From Acidimicrobiaceae bacterium (GTDB taxonomy: Bacteria > Actinomycetota > Acidimicrobiia > Acidimicrobiales > Ilumatobacteraceae), in NCBI GenBank assembly GCA_947488685.1, contig CANLAH010000004.1:1-35439 (forward strand): a stretch of DNA of 35,439 nucleotides, in the 5' to 3' direction. The position numbers and the translations under genes are program-made. Below the pieces are notes generated by a model that was given only the letters and a program-made list of their open reading frames with translations, had not been told where the DNA came from and did no database searches. This document shows, piece after piece, positions 9,507-18,085 of the stretch. Position 1 is the first letter of the stretch, and each line of letters starts with the position of its first letter.

Positions 9507-10289
9507 ATGTCAATGCCTTACTTCACGCCTAGCCAAGATCCGGGCGCAAATTTTCAAGAACTCTTGTCGCGCGTTGGGCTCGTCCCTCGAAACGTGCAAG
9601 GTCACTCAATTGTTGACATTCCGCATGCAACAACCTGTGTTGCAGTGACATATCAAGACGGTGTCGTCATGGCCGGAGATCGACGTGCAACCGCTGGCAA
9701 CCTCATTAGTCATCGTGATATGGAAAAAGTTGTCAAGGCCGACACGTATAGCGGCGTCGGAATAGCGGGTGCAGCGGGTCCGGCGATGGAGATGATCAAG
9801 TTGTTTCAATTGCAGCTCGAACACTACGAAAAAATGGAAGGCCAGCAGCTCTCCCTTGAAGGTAAAGCAAACCAACTCTCAACAATGGTGCGTGCAAACT
9901 TGCCGTCTGCGATGCAAGGCCTAGGAGTAGTTCCTATTTTTGGGGGCTTCGAACCCCGTCAGTCAAAAGGACGTCTGTGGGACTACGACATGACTGGTGG
10001 ACGATACGAGGAGCGTGAGTTTGTCGCCATTGGTTCTGGCAGTTTGCACGCCGGAACTGTCATCAAGATTGGTTGGCGCGCCCAGATGACCAAGAGCGAT
10101 GCAGTGTCGCTCGTCTGTCGAGCCCTCTGGGAAGCAGCAGATGCGGATAGCGCCACTGGAGGACCAGATGTGATGCGTGGGATTTATCCGATTGTGGCGG
10201 CTATCTCTCAAGACGGTTGGGTGCCAGTTCCAGACGACGAACTCGCACAAGTGTTTGAGTCAATTATCGCGCAAGTGAGATCACGATGA
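9507..10289 (+). CDS. prcB: 20S proteasome beta subunit PrcB
   Basis: The catalytic beta subunit of the 20S core. A propeptide of 41 residues ends DIPHA and is followed by TTCVAVTYQDGVVMAGDRRAT. Thr42 should therefore become the N-terminal nucleophile after self-cleavage, and GDRR contains the conserved Asp. LEHYEKMEGQQLSLEGKAN and MVRANLPSAMQGL match actinobacterial PrcB closely. The 260-residue length is typical. The stop overlaps the prcA start by 4 bp (ATGA), suggesting translational coupling that would help equal subunit supply. Confidence 0.96.
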   Translation: MSMPYFTPSQDPGANFQELLSRVGLVPRNVQGHSIVDIPHATTCVAVTYQDGVVMAGDRRATAGNLISHRDMEKVVKADTYSGVGIAGAAGPAMEMIKLFQLQLEHYEKMEGQQLSLEGKANQLSTMVRANLPSAMQGLGVVPIFGGFEPRQSKGRLWDYDMTGGRYEEREFVAIGSGSLHAGTVIKIGWRAQMTKSDAVSLVCRALWEAADADSATGGPDVMRGIYPIVAAISQDGWVPVPDDELAQVFESIIAQVRSR

Positions 10290-10963
10290 CGATGCCGTTT
10301 TACGTTCCTCCAGAACAACAGATGAAAGATCGAGCAGAATTTGCTCGAAAGGGAATCTCACGCGGACGCTCACTGGTGGCATGCCAATATCAAGACGGCA
10401 TTCTGTTTGTTGCAGAGAATTTAAGTAATACTCTTCGCAAGATTTCAGAAATCTACGACCGTATAGCGTTTGCAGGAGTCGGTAAATACAACGAATTCGA
10501 TCAACTACGCCAGGCGGGTGTACGCGCAGCCGACTTAAAGGGTTATCAGTACGCCCGTGACGACGTCGATGCGCGCAGTCTCGCTAATCAATATGCCCAG
10601 ATGATGGGACACATCTTTACTCATGACCAAAAACCGCTTGAAGTCGAGATTCTTGTGGCAGAAATCGGTTATGACGCTTCTCAGGATCGACTGTTTCATA
10701 TCTTGTACGACGGAACAGTCATGGACGAAAGCAGATTCTCTGTACTCGGGGGAGATGCAGACCCAATTAGTGAGCGCATGAATACGTCATTTACCGTCGG
10801 GGCAACTTTGTCCGCCGCCCTCAAAGCGTGTGCGCAGTCCTTGAGTGGCCCCGATAAAACACTGGCAGCAGTTGATCTTGAAGTAGCGGTAATTGAGCGT
10901 GGGAACAATCGTCGCTGTTTTCGACGGATCGAGGCGATCGAAGCCACGTCGTTGATGGGGTGA
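10286..10963 (+). CDS. prcA: 20S proteasome alpha subunit PrcA
   Basis: The structural alpha-ring subunit that gates the 20S core and receives the QYL tail of Mpa. The N-terminus [30 protein letters not shown] corresponds to the gate peptide and first helix. There is no N-terminal Thr nucleophile, as expected for alpha. The start overlaps prcB (ATG at 10286); a second in-frame ATG at 10292 is equally possible. At 225 residues it is slightly shorter than the mycobacterial protein because its C-terminal tail is short. Confidence 0.95.
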   Translation: MTMPFYVPPEQQMKDRAEFARKGISRGRSLVACQYQDGILFVAENLSNTLRKISEIYDRIAFAGVGKYNEFDQLRQAGVRAADLKGYQYARDDVDARSLANQYAQMMGHIFTHDQKPLEVEILVAEIGYDASQDRLFHILYDGTVMDESRFSVLGGDADPISERMNTSFTVGATLSAALKACAQSLSGPDKTLAAVDLEVAVIERGNNRRCFRRIEAIEATSLMG

Positions 10964-10970
10964 CGTTTTA

Positions 10971-12329
10971 ATGGACCGTCGGATTTTTGGTCTCGAAAAC
11001 GAATACGGCATCACGTGTACCTTGCGTGGTCAACGGCGCTTAACTCCAGATGAGGTAGCACGTTACCTATTTCGAAAAGTAGTGTCGTGGGGCCGTAGCT
11101 CCAATGTCTTTTTGGAGAACGGTGCTCGTTTGTATCTTGATGTTGGATCCCATCCTGAATACGCAACACCTGAATGTGACTCTATCTACGACGTTGTTGT
11201 TCACGATAAGGCCGGAGAGCGCTTGTTGCAAGATCTGGTGCACACCGCAGAAGAGCGACTTCAAGACGAAGGCATACGAGGGACGATCTATTTATTCAAA
11301 AACAACACCGACTCTGCGGGCAATAGCTACGGATGCCATGAGAATTATCTCGTTCATCGCACAGAAGCAAGTCTGAGATACGACGATATTTTCATTCCGT
11401 TTCTAGTCAGCCGTCAGATTTTTACGGGGGCTGGGAAGGTGCAGATTTCTCCACGCGGAGCTTCCTATACGATTTCTCAACGAGCGGAACATATTTGGGA
11501 AAGTGTGTCGTCAGCGACAACACGTTCGCGGCCCATCATTAATACTCGAGATGAACCACACTCAGATGCAGAACTATATAGACGTCTCCATGTCATTGTT
11601 GGCGATTCAAACATGAGTGAATACACAACATTTGTCAAGCTAGGAAGCGCTGCGTGTGTATTGCGAATGATGGAAGACGATTCAGTCAGCCTGCGAGACA
11701 TGACTCTTGAGAATCCCATCCGTGCGATACGCGAGATTAGTTCTGATACGACATGTCGCAGAACAGTCCGCCTCGAGAGTGGGCGAGAAGTAAGCGCCCT
11801 TGACATTCAACGTGAATACCTGAATGCAGCGTTGCGATACGCCGAAACAACTGGATTCTCTGACATGGAAACAAAGGCCCTTGAGATGTGGGAACACTGT
11901 ATTTCCACTATTGAAAATGACCCTCTCAAACTTGACAGAGAAGTTGATTGGGTCATTAAGTTGAAATTGATTGAAGCCTTCAGAGCGCGGCATAACTTGT
12001 CACTCGATGATGCAAGGGTGCAACTGTTAGACCTGCAGTACCACGACATTGACATTCAACGCGGCGTGTTTTACAAGATGCAAAATAATGGACTTGTCGA
12101 ACGAGTCTGCAGTGATGATGACATTATGCGAGCTATGAATGAAGCCCCTACTGGTACTCGTGCACACTTACGAGGCTCATTCATCAAGGCGGCAAAACTT
12201 AAGAAACGCGACTACACCGTTGACTGGGTTCATCTCAAACTCAACGATCAACAGCAACGCACTGTTCTATGCAAGGACCCATTTGCATCAGTTGACGAGA
12301 GAGTAGAGCGACTAATCGCCGGTTTATAG
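10971..12329 (+). CDS. pafA: Pup-protein ligase PafA
   Basis: PafA uses ATP to join the C-terminal Glu of Pup to substrate lysines. Conserved motifs are [17 protein letters not shown] (catalytic Glu strand), [19 protein letters not shown] (the Asp that activates the lysine) and [17 protein letters not shown]. The Dop loop is absent, which separates it from the dop paralogue in this window. At 452 residues it has the family length. It follows prcA by 7 bp and is probably in the same operon. In Mycobacterium pafB and pafC follow; here a signal peptidase follows instead. Confidence 0.96.
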   Translation: MDRRIFGLENEYGITCTLRGQRRLTPDEVARYLFRKVVSWGRSSNVFLENGARLYLDVGSHPEYATPECDSIYDVVVHDKAGERLLQDLVHTAEERLQDEGIRGTIYLFKNNTDSAGNSYGCHENYLVHRTEASLRYDDIFIPFLVSRQIFTGAGKVQISPRGASYTISQRAEHIWESVSSATTRSRPIINTRDEPHSDAELYRRLHVIVGDSNMSEYTTFVKLGSAACVLRMMEDDSVSLRDMTLENPIRAIREISSDTTCRRTVRLESGREVSALDIQREYLNAALRYAETTGFSDMETKALEMWEHCISTIENDPLKLDREVDWVIKLKLIEAFRARHNLSLDDARVQLLDLQYHDIDIQRGVFYKMQNNGLVERVCSDDDIMRAMNEAPTGTRAHLRGSFIKAAKLKKRDYTVDWVHLKLNDQQQRTVLCKDPFASVDERVERLIAGL

Positions 12330-12350
12330 TCAAGTTCGTAGTTCTGACAC

Positions 12351-12364
12351 TAGAATTGGGCGCT
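12351..12364 (+). promoter_or_regulatory. Possible -10 box before lepB
   Basis: TAGAAT at 12351-12356 lies 8 nt before the lepB ATG at 12365, with no Shine-Dalgarno between them. This is consistent with a leaderless or near-leaderless start separate from the proteasome operon. Confidence 0.4.
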
Positions 12365-12973
12365 ATGTCGTCGTCCGTGGAGCCAGATGAAACGCATCAA
12401 GACGATGCGCCTCACCAGCCCATTGGAAAACTTCTGAGAGATTGGTTAGTAGTAATCTTTATTGCGCTTTCAGCGGCACTTTTGGTTCGGATGTATGTAT
12501 TGCAGCAGTACTACATTTCAGGTCCGTCGATGGAAAGTACTCTTTTTGAGAACGATCGCGTTCTTGTGAACAAACTGAGTTACCGATTACATGACATTCG
12601 ACACGGCGACGTCATAGTTTTTGACAGAGTGACCAGCAACGGAGCGAGTGTCGCTCACGATGACCTCATCAAACGCGTTATCGGTCTTTCGGGAGACAAG
12701 GTAGAAATTAAGTCATGCGTTGTATATGTCAATGGGGCTGCCTTAAAAGAACCGTATCTCGACAAAGGAAACCTGTCGCAGGTCATTCTTGAGGACAGAT
12801 GTCGTCAGCCAAACATGGCTTCCGTTGCAGTAACAGCCGGTCAAATATTTGTAATGGGGGATAATCGACCTGAGTCATTTGACAGTAGGTCCTTTGGAAC
12901 AATCAGCGAAAGCCTTGTCGTCGGGCGTGCATTTATTGTTGTGTGGCCATTTGATAGCTGGAAACTTCTTTAG
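12365..12973 (+). CDS. lepB: Signal peptidase I
   Basis: A membrane-bound serine protease that removes signal peptides from exported proteins. One N-terminal transmembrane segment (WLVVIFIALSAALLVRMYVL) is followed by the catalytic Ser motif SGPSMESTL. The Lys general-base motif is DDLIKRVIGLSGD, and the conserved box D is GDNRPESFDSRSFG. The start is ATG 12365 (MSSSVEPD); TTG at 12356 is in frame but lies in the apparent -10 box. At 202 residues it is a short single-TM form. It ends 5 bp from the convergent gdpD gene. Confidence 0.93.
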   Translation: MSSSVEPDETHQDDAPHQPIGKLLRDWLVVIFIALSAALLVRMYVLQQYYISGPSMESTLFENDRVLVNKLSYRLHDIRHGDVIVFDRVTSNGASVAHDDLIKRVIGLSGDKVEIKSCVVYVNGAALKEPYLDKGNLSQVILEDRCRQPNMASVAVTAGQIFVMGDNRPESFDSRSFGTISESLVVGRAFIVVWPFDSWKLL

Positions 12974-12978
12974 AATTC

Positions 12979-13704
12979 TTAGAGAAGCGGGTCGATCTCT
13001 CGCACAAATGAGTCCATCATTCGGTCGACATGGTCGCTGTACACCCCGTCAAGTCCCATTCGAAAACCATTGTCAAGCACTTGATCAAATTGCATGTCCC
13101 AGCCAAATGCAAGCCGCTCAAATCGATGCACAAGAGTTGTGAGCCCACCGCTCCAGTCACTGTGGTGCATGTTGAGACAATCGATCCCGGCTTCACGCAA
13201 AGAAGCGGCTCTTCGCTCAGGACCTTCAGTGATTTTGGCTAGACGCGTGGAGTCAACTAGGCGCACGTCAGGGTGTAATGCACGTCGAGTGGCCAGTTCT
13301 AGCCAATCGGGATGACAGAGCCACAAATGATCTAATGGAAACCCTGCATTGCTCGCGCTACGGCATACTGGCGTAAACGCCTTGAGATCTTTTATGTCAA
13401 GACTGACATGAGTAGTGATGTCTAACGACACGATGAAGTCGTCGAATGTGGGGATGTGTTGCGGGAGGTTCTTGGCATTAATTTCACTTATGGGCTTCTT
13501 TCGAAGACCATTGCGAACAACACCATCGTGATCAAGAACCGCAACGCCATCGGCTGTTGTCCATACATCGCTCTCGAGTCCAGTTGCCCCGAGGCGCAGA
13601 GCCAGGGCGAACGATGGCAATGTATTTTCGGGAGCGTGCGCACGGGCTCCGCGATGCGCAAATGCAATCGGGGGGTTCATGAGGGAAGGAAGTCTTTGTT
13701 GCAC
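12979..13704 (-). CDS. Glycerophosphodiester phosphodiesterase
   Basis: Hydrolyses glycerophosphodiesters to glycerol-3-phosphate and an alcohol. The opening IAFAHRGARAHAPENTLPSF carries the HRG and ENT active-site motifs; GLESDVW supplies a metal ligand and VLDHDG the second catalytic His. No signal peptide is seen, so it is probably cytoplasmic. The ORF-track start at 14031 is antisense to tatB and unlikely. Two starts are plausible: GTG 13704, preceded by TACGCT with a 6-nt gap (leaderless pattern), and ATG 13680 (MNPPIAF). The gene is divergent from tatB with only 37 bp between the GTG starts. Confidence 0.85.
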   Translation of the reverse strand: MQQRLPSLMNPPIAFAHRGARAHAPENTLPSFALALRLGATGLESDVWTTADGVAVLDHDGVVRNGLRKKPISEINAKNLPQHIPTFDDFIVSLDITTHVSLDIKDLKAFTPVCRSASNAGFPLDHLWLCHPDWLELATRRALHPDVRLVDSTRLAKITEGPERRAASLREAGIDCLNMHHSDWSGGLTTLVHRFERLAFGWDMQFDQVLDNGFRMGLDGVYSDHVDRMMDSFVREIDPLL

Positions 13705-13710
13705 CGCGTC

Positions 13711-13734
13711 AGCGTAGGCGATGAGTCCTACACT
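13711..13734. promoter_or_regulatory. Back-to-back -10 boxes for gdpD (-) and tatB (+)
   Basis: On the minus strand TACGCT (13711-13716) lies 6 nt before the gdpD GTG. On the plus strand TACACT (13729-13734) lies 7 nt before the tatB GTG. Only 12 bp separate the two boxes, so two RNA polymerases could not bind together. Confidence 0.5.
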
Positions 13735-13741
13735 TGCAGTC

Positions 13742-14062
13742 GTGTTCAATCTTTCCAGTAGCGAGATGATCTTTTTACTCATTATGGGTCTCGTAGTGCT
13801 GGGGCCTGACCGCTTGCCAAGTGTCATCCGCAAGGTTGGTCGCGTGTATAGCGAGGTGCGTCGAATGGCCAATGGCTTTGAAGCCGAGATGCGCGAGACA
13901 TTCAAGGAGCCGTTAGAAGAACTTCGGGGCACTGCTAACACGCTGAAGCACGGCTTTGGAGAAGTGGATACCGAGCCATCTCCTCCGATGCGGCCAGAGA
14001 CAGCCGAACCCAACGATTCGCCCACCACCATCGATGCGCACGAGGACCCGGATGCGCTTTAG
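13742..14062 (+). CDS. tatB: Twin-arginine translocase subunit TatA/TatB
   Basis: A single-pass Tat component. A short N-terminal segment (FNLSSSEMIFLLIMGLVVL) is followed by GPDRLPSVIRKVGRVYSEVRRM, the hinge and amphipathic helix. The GPDRLP hinge is closer to TatB than TatA, so I favour TatB, but the split is not certain. The tail is acidic and disordered. I chose GTG 13742 because TACACT lies 7 nt upstream and the protein then begins immediately at the transmembrane helix. Its stop overlaps the earliest possible tatC start. Confidence 0.88.
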   Translation: MFNLSSSEMIFLLIMGLVVLGPDRLPSVIRKVGRVYSEVRRMANGFEAEMRETFKEPLEELRGTANTLKHGFGEVDTEPSPPMRPETAEPNDSPTTIDAHEDPDAL

Positions 14063-14093
14063 AAAAACACAAACTATTCCGCAGGAGATGACC

Positions 14094-14825
14094 ATGGTGC
14101 AGCATCTTCGTGAGCTGCGTAAGCGCATTTTTCGGTCGCTTCTTGCAGTTGCGATTGGCGCGATAACACTGCTCTTGTTATACGAACCAGTGCTGAGAGT
14201 TTTGACGAAGCCATATCGCAATGTCTGCGCTCATAGACCTGATTTTAATTGTGATGGCAGCCTGTTTACATTAGGTCCACTCGACGGTCTGACCGCTCGA
14301 ATGAAAGTGGCAACATATGGTGGCCTAATCCTGGCGCTGCCTATTATTTTGTGGCAGATCTGGAAATTCATTGTTCCGGCACTCGACAAACGCGAAAAAC
14401 AATACGCGATTCCATTTATCGCGTCGTCGCTCGTTTTATTTAGTACGGGCGGATACCTAGCTTATTGGACTCTTGACAGGGCTCTTGAGTTTCTTATCTC
14501 GTGGTCAGGACCTGACGTCACGCAGGCGTATCAAATAACAAAATATATCAGCCTCGTTTCGCTGATGGGACTTGCGTATGGCATCGGATTCTTATCTCCA
14601 GTATTGATCGTGTTCTTGCAACTAGTCGGAATAGTGACACCGCGTAAACTTGTAAAGAATTGGCGAAATGCAATCATGTTTATTTTTCTCACCGCGGCTG
14701 TCATTACACCGAGTGGTGATCCAATCAGCATGTTGGCTTTGGCTATTCCGATGAGTCTTTTGTTTGCGGTCGCGGTTTTAATTGGGTGGCTTCTTGTTCG
14801 CCGTCGTCCGTCAGCATCTATATGA
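14094..14825 (+). CDS. tatC: Sec-independent translocase TatC
   Basis: The polytopic Tat receptor for twin-arginine signal peptides. MVQHLRELRKRIFRSLLAVAIG is the diagnostic TatC N-terminus, and several hydrophobic helices follow (for example YGGLILALPIILWQIWKFIVPAL and WRNAIMFIFLTAAVITPSGDPISM). The start is ATG 14094 because AGGAG lies 6 nt upstream; ATG 14088 and ATG 14052 (overlapping the tatB stop) are alternatives. About 243 residues. Its stop overlaps the helY ATG (ATGA), so the two are probably co-translated. The tat-tatC-helY order is the same as in Mycobacterium. Confidence 0.94.
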   Translation: MVQHLRELRKRIFRSLLAVAIGAITLLLLYEPVLRVLTKPYRNVCAHRPDFNCDGSLFTLGPLDGLTARMKVATYGGLILALPIILWQIWKFIVPALDKREKQYAIPFIASSLVLFSTGGYLAYWTLDRALEFLISWSGPDVTQAYQITKYISLVSLMGLAYGIGFLSPVLIVFLQLVGIVTPRKLVKNWRNAIMFIFLTAAVITPSGDPISMLALAIPMSLLFAVAVLIGWLLVRRRPSASI

Positions 14826-17401
14826 CGCAACTCTCAGCGGAGGCTGTGCGTAGTCAATTCATTAAGCGACTGAAATATGCCCCAGACCGTTTTCAAGTAG
14901 ACGCAATGAACTCTCTCGATGCTGGTGCCTCTGTCCTTGTGGCAGCGCCAACTGGCTCTGGCAAAACGCTAGTTGCGGAATACGCAATCGACCAAGCAAT
15001 GGCCTCTGAACAACGATCTTTTTATACGGCTCCCATTAAGGCGCTCTCGAATCAAAAATATCGTGACCTCTGTGACCTCTACGGATCAGAAAAGGTTGGT
15101 CTAGTCACAGGGGATAACGCGATCAACTCAGAAGCACCGATCGTCGTGATGACAACGGAGGTGCTTCGAAACATGATCTACTCTTCGTCGCCAAGACTCG
15201 AGCAATTAGGGGTCGTCGTCCTTGATGAGGTGCATTTTTTGCAAGATACATACCGCGGCCCTGTATGGGAAGAGGTAATCATTCAACTTCCGCTCGAAGT
15301 GCAACTCGTGTGTTTGTCTGCAACGGTTTCCAATGCCGACGAAGTCGGGACGTGGTTGACAACGGTTCGAGGACGTACCGACGTAATTATTGAAAGCAAG
15401 AGACCTGTCGAACTGGTGAACCATTTTGCCCTAGGAGACTCAAGTACCGAACGTGTTTCGATGTACGACACGATTGTCAACGGTGAGGCAAATGGTTCGG
15501 TTCGTCGCTTGCTTGACTCTGAGCGTTCGATGGGTCGCTCAGGCAAGGTTCGCGGACGAGGACATCGTCAACGTTTTTATACTCCGTCGCGACCTGATTT
15601 AGTTGATCTACTCTCGAGCGAGGATCTTCTACCGGCCATCGTGTTCATCTTTAGTCGCGCTCAATGCGAAGATGCTGTCAATGCATGCATTCGAGACGGA
15701 ATCGTCTTGACCGATCCAGAAGAAGAAGCCCGAATAATTCAGATCATTAATGACAAAACATCTGATTTGACCTCTGATGACCGCATTGCGCTTCGTTATG
15801 ACGACTTTCTTGAGCAAGCCGGGGCAGGAATATCGTGCCATCACGCCGGAATGATCCCAATGTTTAAAGAAGCAATCGAACAATGTTTTATCGAGGGCCT
15901 TGTCAAGGTTGTTTTTGCAACTGAGACCCTTGCAGTTGGTATCAATATGCCTGCGCGAGCAGTAGTGATTGAGAAATTAACAAAATTTACAGGCGAGAAT
16001 CATATGTTGTTAAAGGCCAGCGAATTTGCTCAATTGACAGGACGCGCAGGAAGACGTGGTCTTGATGACATTGGGCATGCCCTCACGTTGTGGAATCCAT
16101 TCATCACCTTCGATCAAATTGTTGCGTTAGCTTTGAGTCGAAGTTTTCGCCTGTCTTCAGCATTTCGGCCAACATTTAATATGGCCGTCAATTTGGTGCG
16201 GGCTCACACGCGGCAGGGCACACACCATGTCTTGAATCTTTCGTTTGCGCAGTTTCAAACTGACAAAGACGTGGTTTTGTCTGAAGCGAATTTGCAAAGC
16301 AAGAAACTGGCGGCACTTGAATTATCAAGAACAGAGACAGGATCTTTGCAAGACATCGACGACACTCTCCCGATTTCAATCTCTGCAACTGAACTAGAGA
16401 TTGCGTTGCGAGGTCTCAGGCCAGGGGATGTCGTTCTTTTTGAATCTTCGATTCTGCGTGGGCGCGGCGCCATCATCGCTACTGCCACCCGAAAATCAGG
16501 CACACGGTTGACTGTTGTCACCGCGTCGCGAAAGGTGCTGCAACTGTCAGCAAGTGACTTACAAAGCCTGCCACGACGGTCTGGCGGAATCGACTTGCCA
16601 GTTCCGTATGAGCCAACCCAGACAGAGTTCTTGCGTGAGACCGCTAAGCGCTTGACGAAGGCCAAGATCTTTGAAGAAGTCATTGTGGAACCAATACTCC
16701 CTGAGTCGGGCGCAGAGACGGCTCCGCGCAGCACAAGAGAACGACGTCAACAACGACTGTTGAATGAAATAGCTCAAATGGAACAGCGAATGGCTACTCG
16801 CGCAGGCTCAGTGAGCGCTCGCTTTGATGATGTTGTTGTAGTGCTCGAAGAGTTGGGTTATATCCAAGACTGGAAACTCACCGATAAGGGAGTACTGCTC
16901 TCGCGGGTTTTTCATGAATCTGATCTCCTGATCGTCGAAGTGATTTCGAGCGGAATGCTCGACTCTTTGTCGCCGGTTGACCTTGCATCGGTGTTATCAA
17001 CGGTTGTATTTGAAACTCGTGGTCCCGATAGCGGAGGTCCAGTGCGGTGGCCCAATGAGACAGTGACAAACAGATTTAAACGAATAGAACGACTCACTCT
17101 GCGTCTACACGAAATTCAAAGGGCACATTCAATGAATCTCTATCGCAAGCCTGATGGGGGGTTGGCGTTTGAGATCTCGCAGTGGGTGGCCGGCAAAAAT
17201 CTCTCAACGGTTTTACATCCCGACCTTACGCCCGGTGACTTTGTTCGATCTGTGCGTCAATTGATCGACCTCTTGAATCAAATTGCATCTGCGGCTCCTG
17301 ACGAAAAGCTTCGCGAGTCAGCAGCGCAAGCAGTCAACATGATGAATCGTGGTGTCGTAGCGGCTGGCATGAGTTCCGAATCGGTGCAACTGGATCAATA
17401 A
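14822..17401 (+). CDS. helY: Ski2-like DEAD/DEAH-box helicase HelY
   Basis: A superfamily 2 RNA/DNA helicase of the Ski2/Mtr4 group. Motif I is AAPTGSGKT, motif II is LDEVHFLQD (DEVH), the SAT motif is CLSATVSN and motif VI is QLTGRAGRRGLDD. Residues about 440-640 look like the beta-rich arch/KOW-like part, and the C-terminal 250 residues form the DSHCT-type helical domain (VVVLEELGYIQDWKLTDKGVLLSRV). ATG 14822 overlaps the tatC stop; the ORF-track start at 14786 lies inside tatC. The 859-residue length is normal. The substrate in the cell is not known with confidence. Confidence 0.94.
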   Translation: MTQLSAEAVRSQFIKRLKYAPDRFQVDAMNSLDAGASVLVAAPTGSGKTLVAEYAIDQAMASEQRSFYTAPIKALSNQKYRDLCDLYGSEKVGLVTGDNAINSEAPIVVMTTEVLRNMIYSSSPRLEQLGVVVLDEVHFLQDTYRGPVWEEVIIQLPLEVQLVCLSATVSNADEVGTWLTTVRGRTDVIIESKRPVELVNHFALGDSSTERVSMYDTIVNGEANGSVRRLLDSERSMGRSGKVRGRGHRQRFYTPSRPDLVDLLSSEDLLPAIVFIFSRAQCEDAVNACIRDGIVLTDPEEEARIIQIINDKTSDLTSDDRIALRYDDFLEQAGAGISCHHAGMIPMFKEAIEQCFIEGLVKVVFATETLAVGINMPARAVVIEKLTKFTGENHMLLKASEFAQLTGRAGRRGLDDIGHALTLWNPFITFDQIVALALSRSFRLSSAFRPTFNMAVNLVRAHTRQGTHHVLNLSFAQFQTDKDVVLSEANLQSKKLAALELSRTETGSLQDIDDTLPISISATELEIALRGLRPGDVVLFESSILRGRGAIIATATRKSGTRLTVVTASRKVLQLSASDLQSLPRRSGGIDLPVPYEPTQTEFLRETAKRLTKAKIFEEVIVEPILPESGAETAPRSTRERRQQRLLNEIAQMEQRMATRAGSVSARFDDVVVVLEELGYIQDWKLTDKGVLLSRVFHESDLLIVEVISSGMLDSLSPVDLASVLSTVVFETRGPDSGGPVRWPNETVTNRFKRIERLTLRLHEIQRAHSMNLYRKPDGGLAFEISQWVAGKNLSTVLHPDLTPGDFVRSVRQLIDLLNQIASAAPDEKLRESAAQAVNMMNRGVVAAGMSSESVQLDQ

Positions 17402-17413
17402 CAGGAGCGGCTG

Positions 17414-18052
17414 ATGACAATAAAGAAAAATACCGAGTGGGGACAAGAAGTAACGCAATGTCCGCCCCATCAATGCGTGGGTTCAGACCATGAAATGGGC
17501 ACTCACCTCAATAATCGAACGGCCAACGTATTTGTTCTCGCAGGTGGTTCTCTTTTTGAAACTTTAGGTCGACCTAGTGCACCAGTCGTCGGAGGCGTGG
17601 CACGCTGCCTGCCTTGTGACGCTATTTCGGTGTCCATCGTTGCAAGGGGCACGCAAACCGAACTCACTGCAGTCAATGACGTTGCGATCCGCAATTCTTG
17701 GTCCCATGGCGGTTGGTTGCGTGGCCCTGTGCTGGTGGTAACAAACACAGGCATGCGGCGTGGTCGCCAGATCGCTACACGAGCACATCCAAATGACGGT
17801 CATCTTGATGTCGTATCCGTAGCGACAATGAATATACGCCAACGCGTTATTGGCTGGTCTAAAGCCAAGACTGGCAATCATGTGCCACACCCAAAAATCG
17901 CAATTTCAAGGACAACGCATCTAGATCTGACCGTGTCTCCAAAGCAGTTGCTCGTGATCGATGGACGGCGCCACAAGCACGTTTCGCGCGTCACGCTTAC
18001 TATTGCCTCTGACGCTGCCCATGTGTTGATTGCGTCGGGCACTAATCTGTGA
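17414..18052 (+). CDS. YegS/diacylglycerol-kinase-like C-terminal domain protein (no catalytic half)
   Basis: A 212-residue protein whose middle resembles the C-terminal beta-sandwich of lipid kinases of the DagK/YegS group. The best match is MRRGRQIATRAHPNDGHLDVVSV, like the family signature GGG..PxAxxxDGxLDVV. The N-terminal nucleotide-binding domain with its GGDGT motif is missing. The resemblance is my reading of the motif, not a search result. AGGAG precedes the ATG by 6 nt. It follows helY by 12 bp and precedes the M20 gene by 33 bp. A regulatory or binding role is possible; kinase activity by itself is unlikely. Confidence 0.7.
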   Translation: MTIKKNTEWGQEVTQCPPHQCVGSDHEMGTHLNNRTANVFVLAGGSLFETLGRPSAPVVGGVARCLPCDAISVSIVARGTQTELTAVNDVAIRNSWSHGGWLRGPVLVVTNTGMRRGRQIATRAHPNDGHLDVVSVATMNIRQRVIGWSKAKTGNHVPHPKIAISRTTHLDLTVSPKQLLVIDGRRHKHVSRVTLTIASDAAHVLIASGTNL

Positions 18053-18085
18053 TGCATAAAGCAAGAAGTAACGAAAGGTCTCACT

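Noticed and set aside
13705-14031. N-terminal extension of the gdpD ORF
   Set aside because: It is antisense to tatB, has no GDPD sequence, and the HRG motif lies right after the proposed start.
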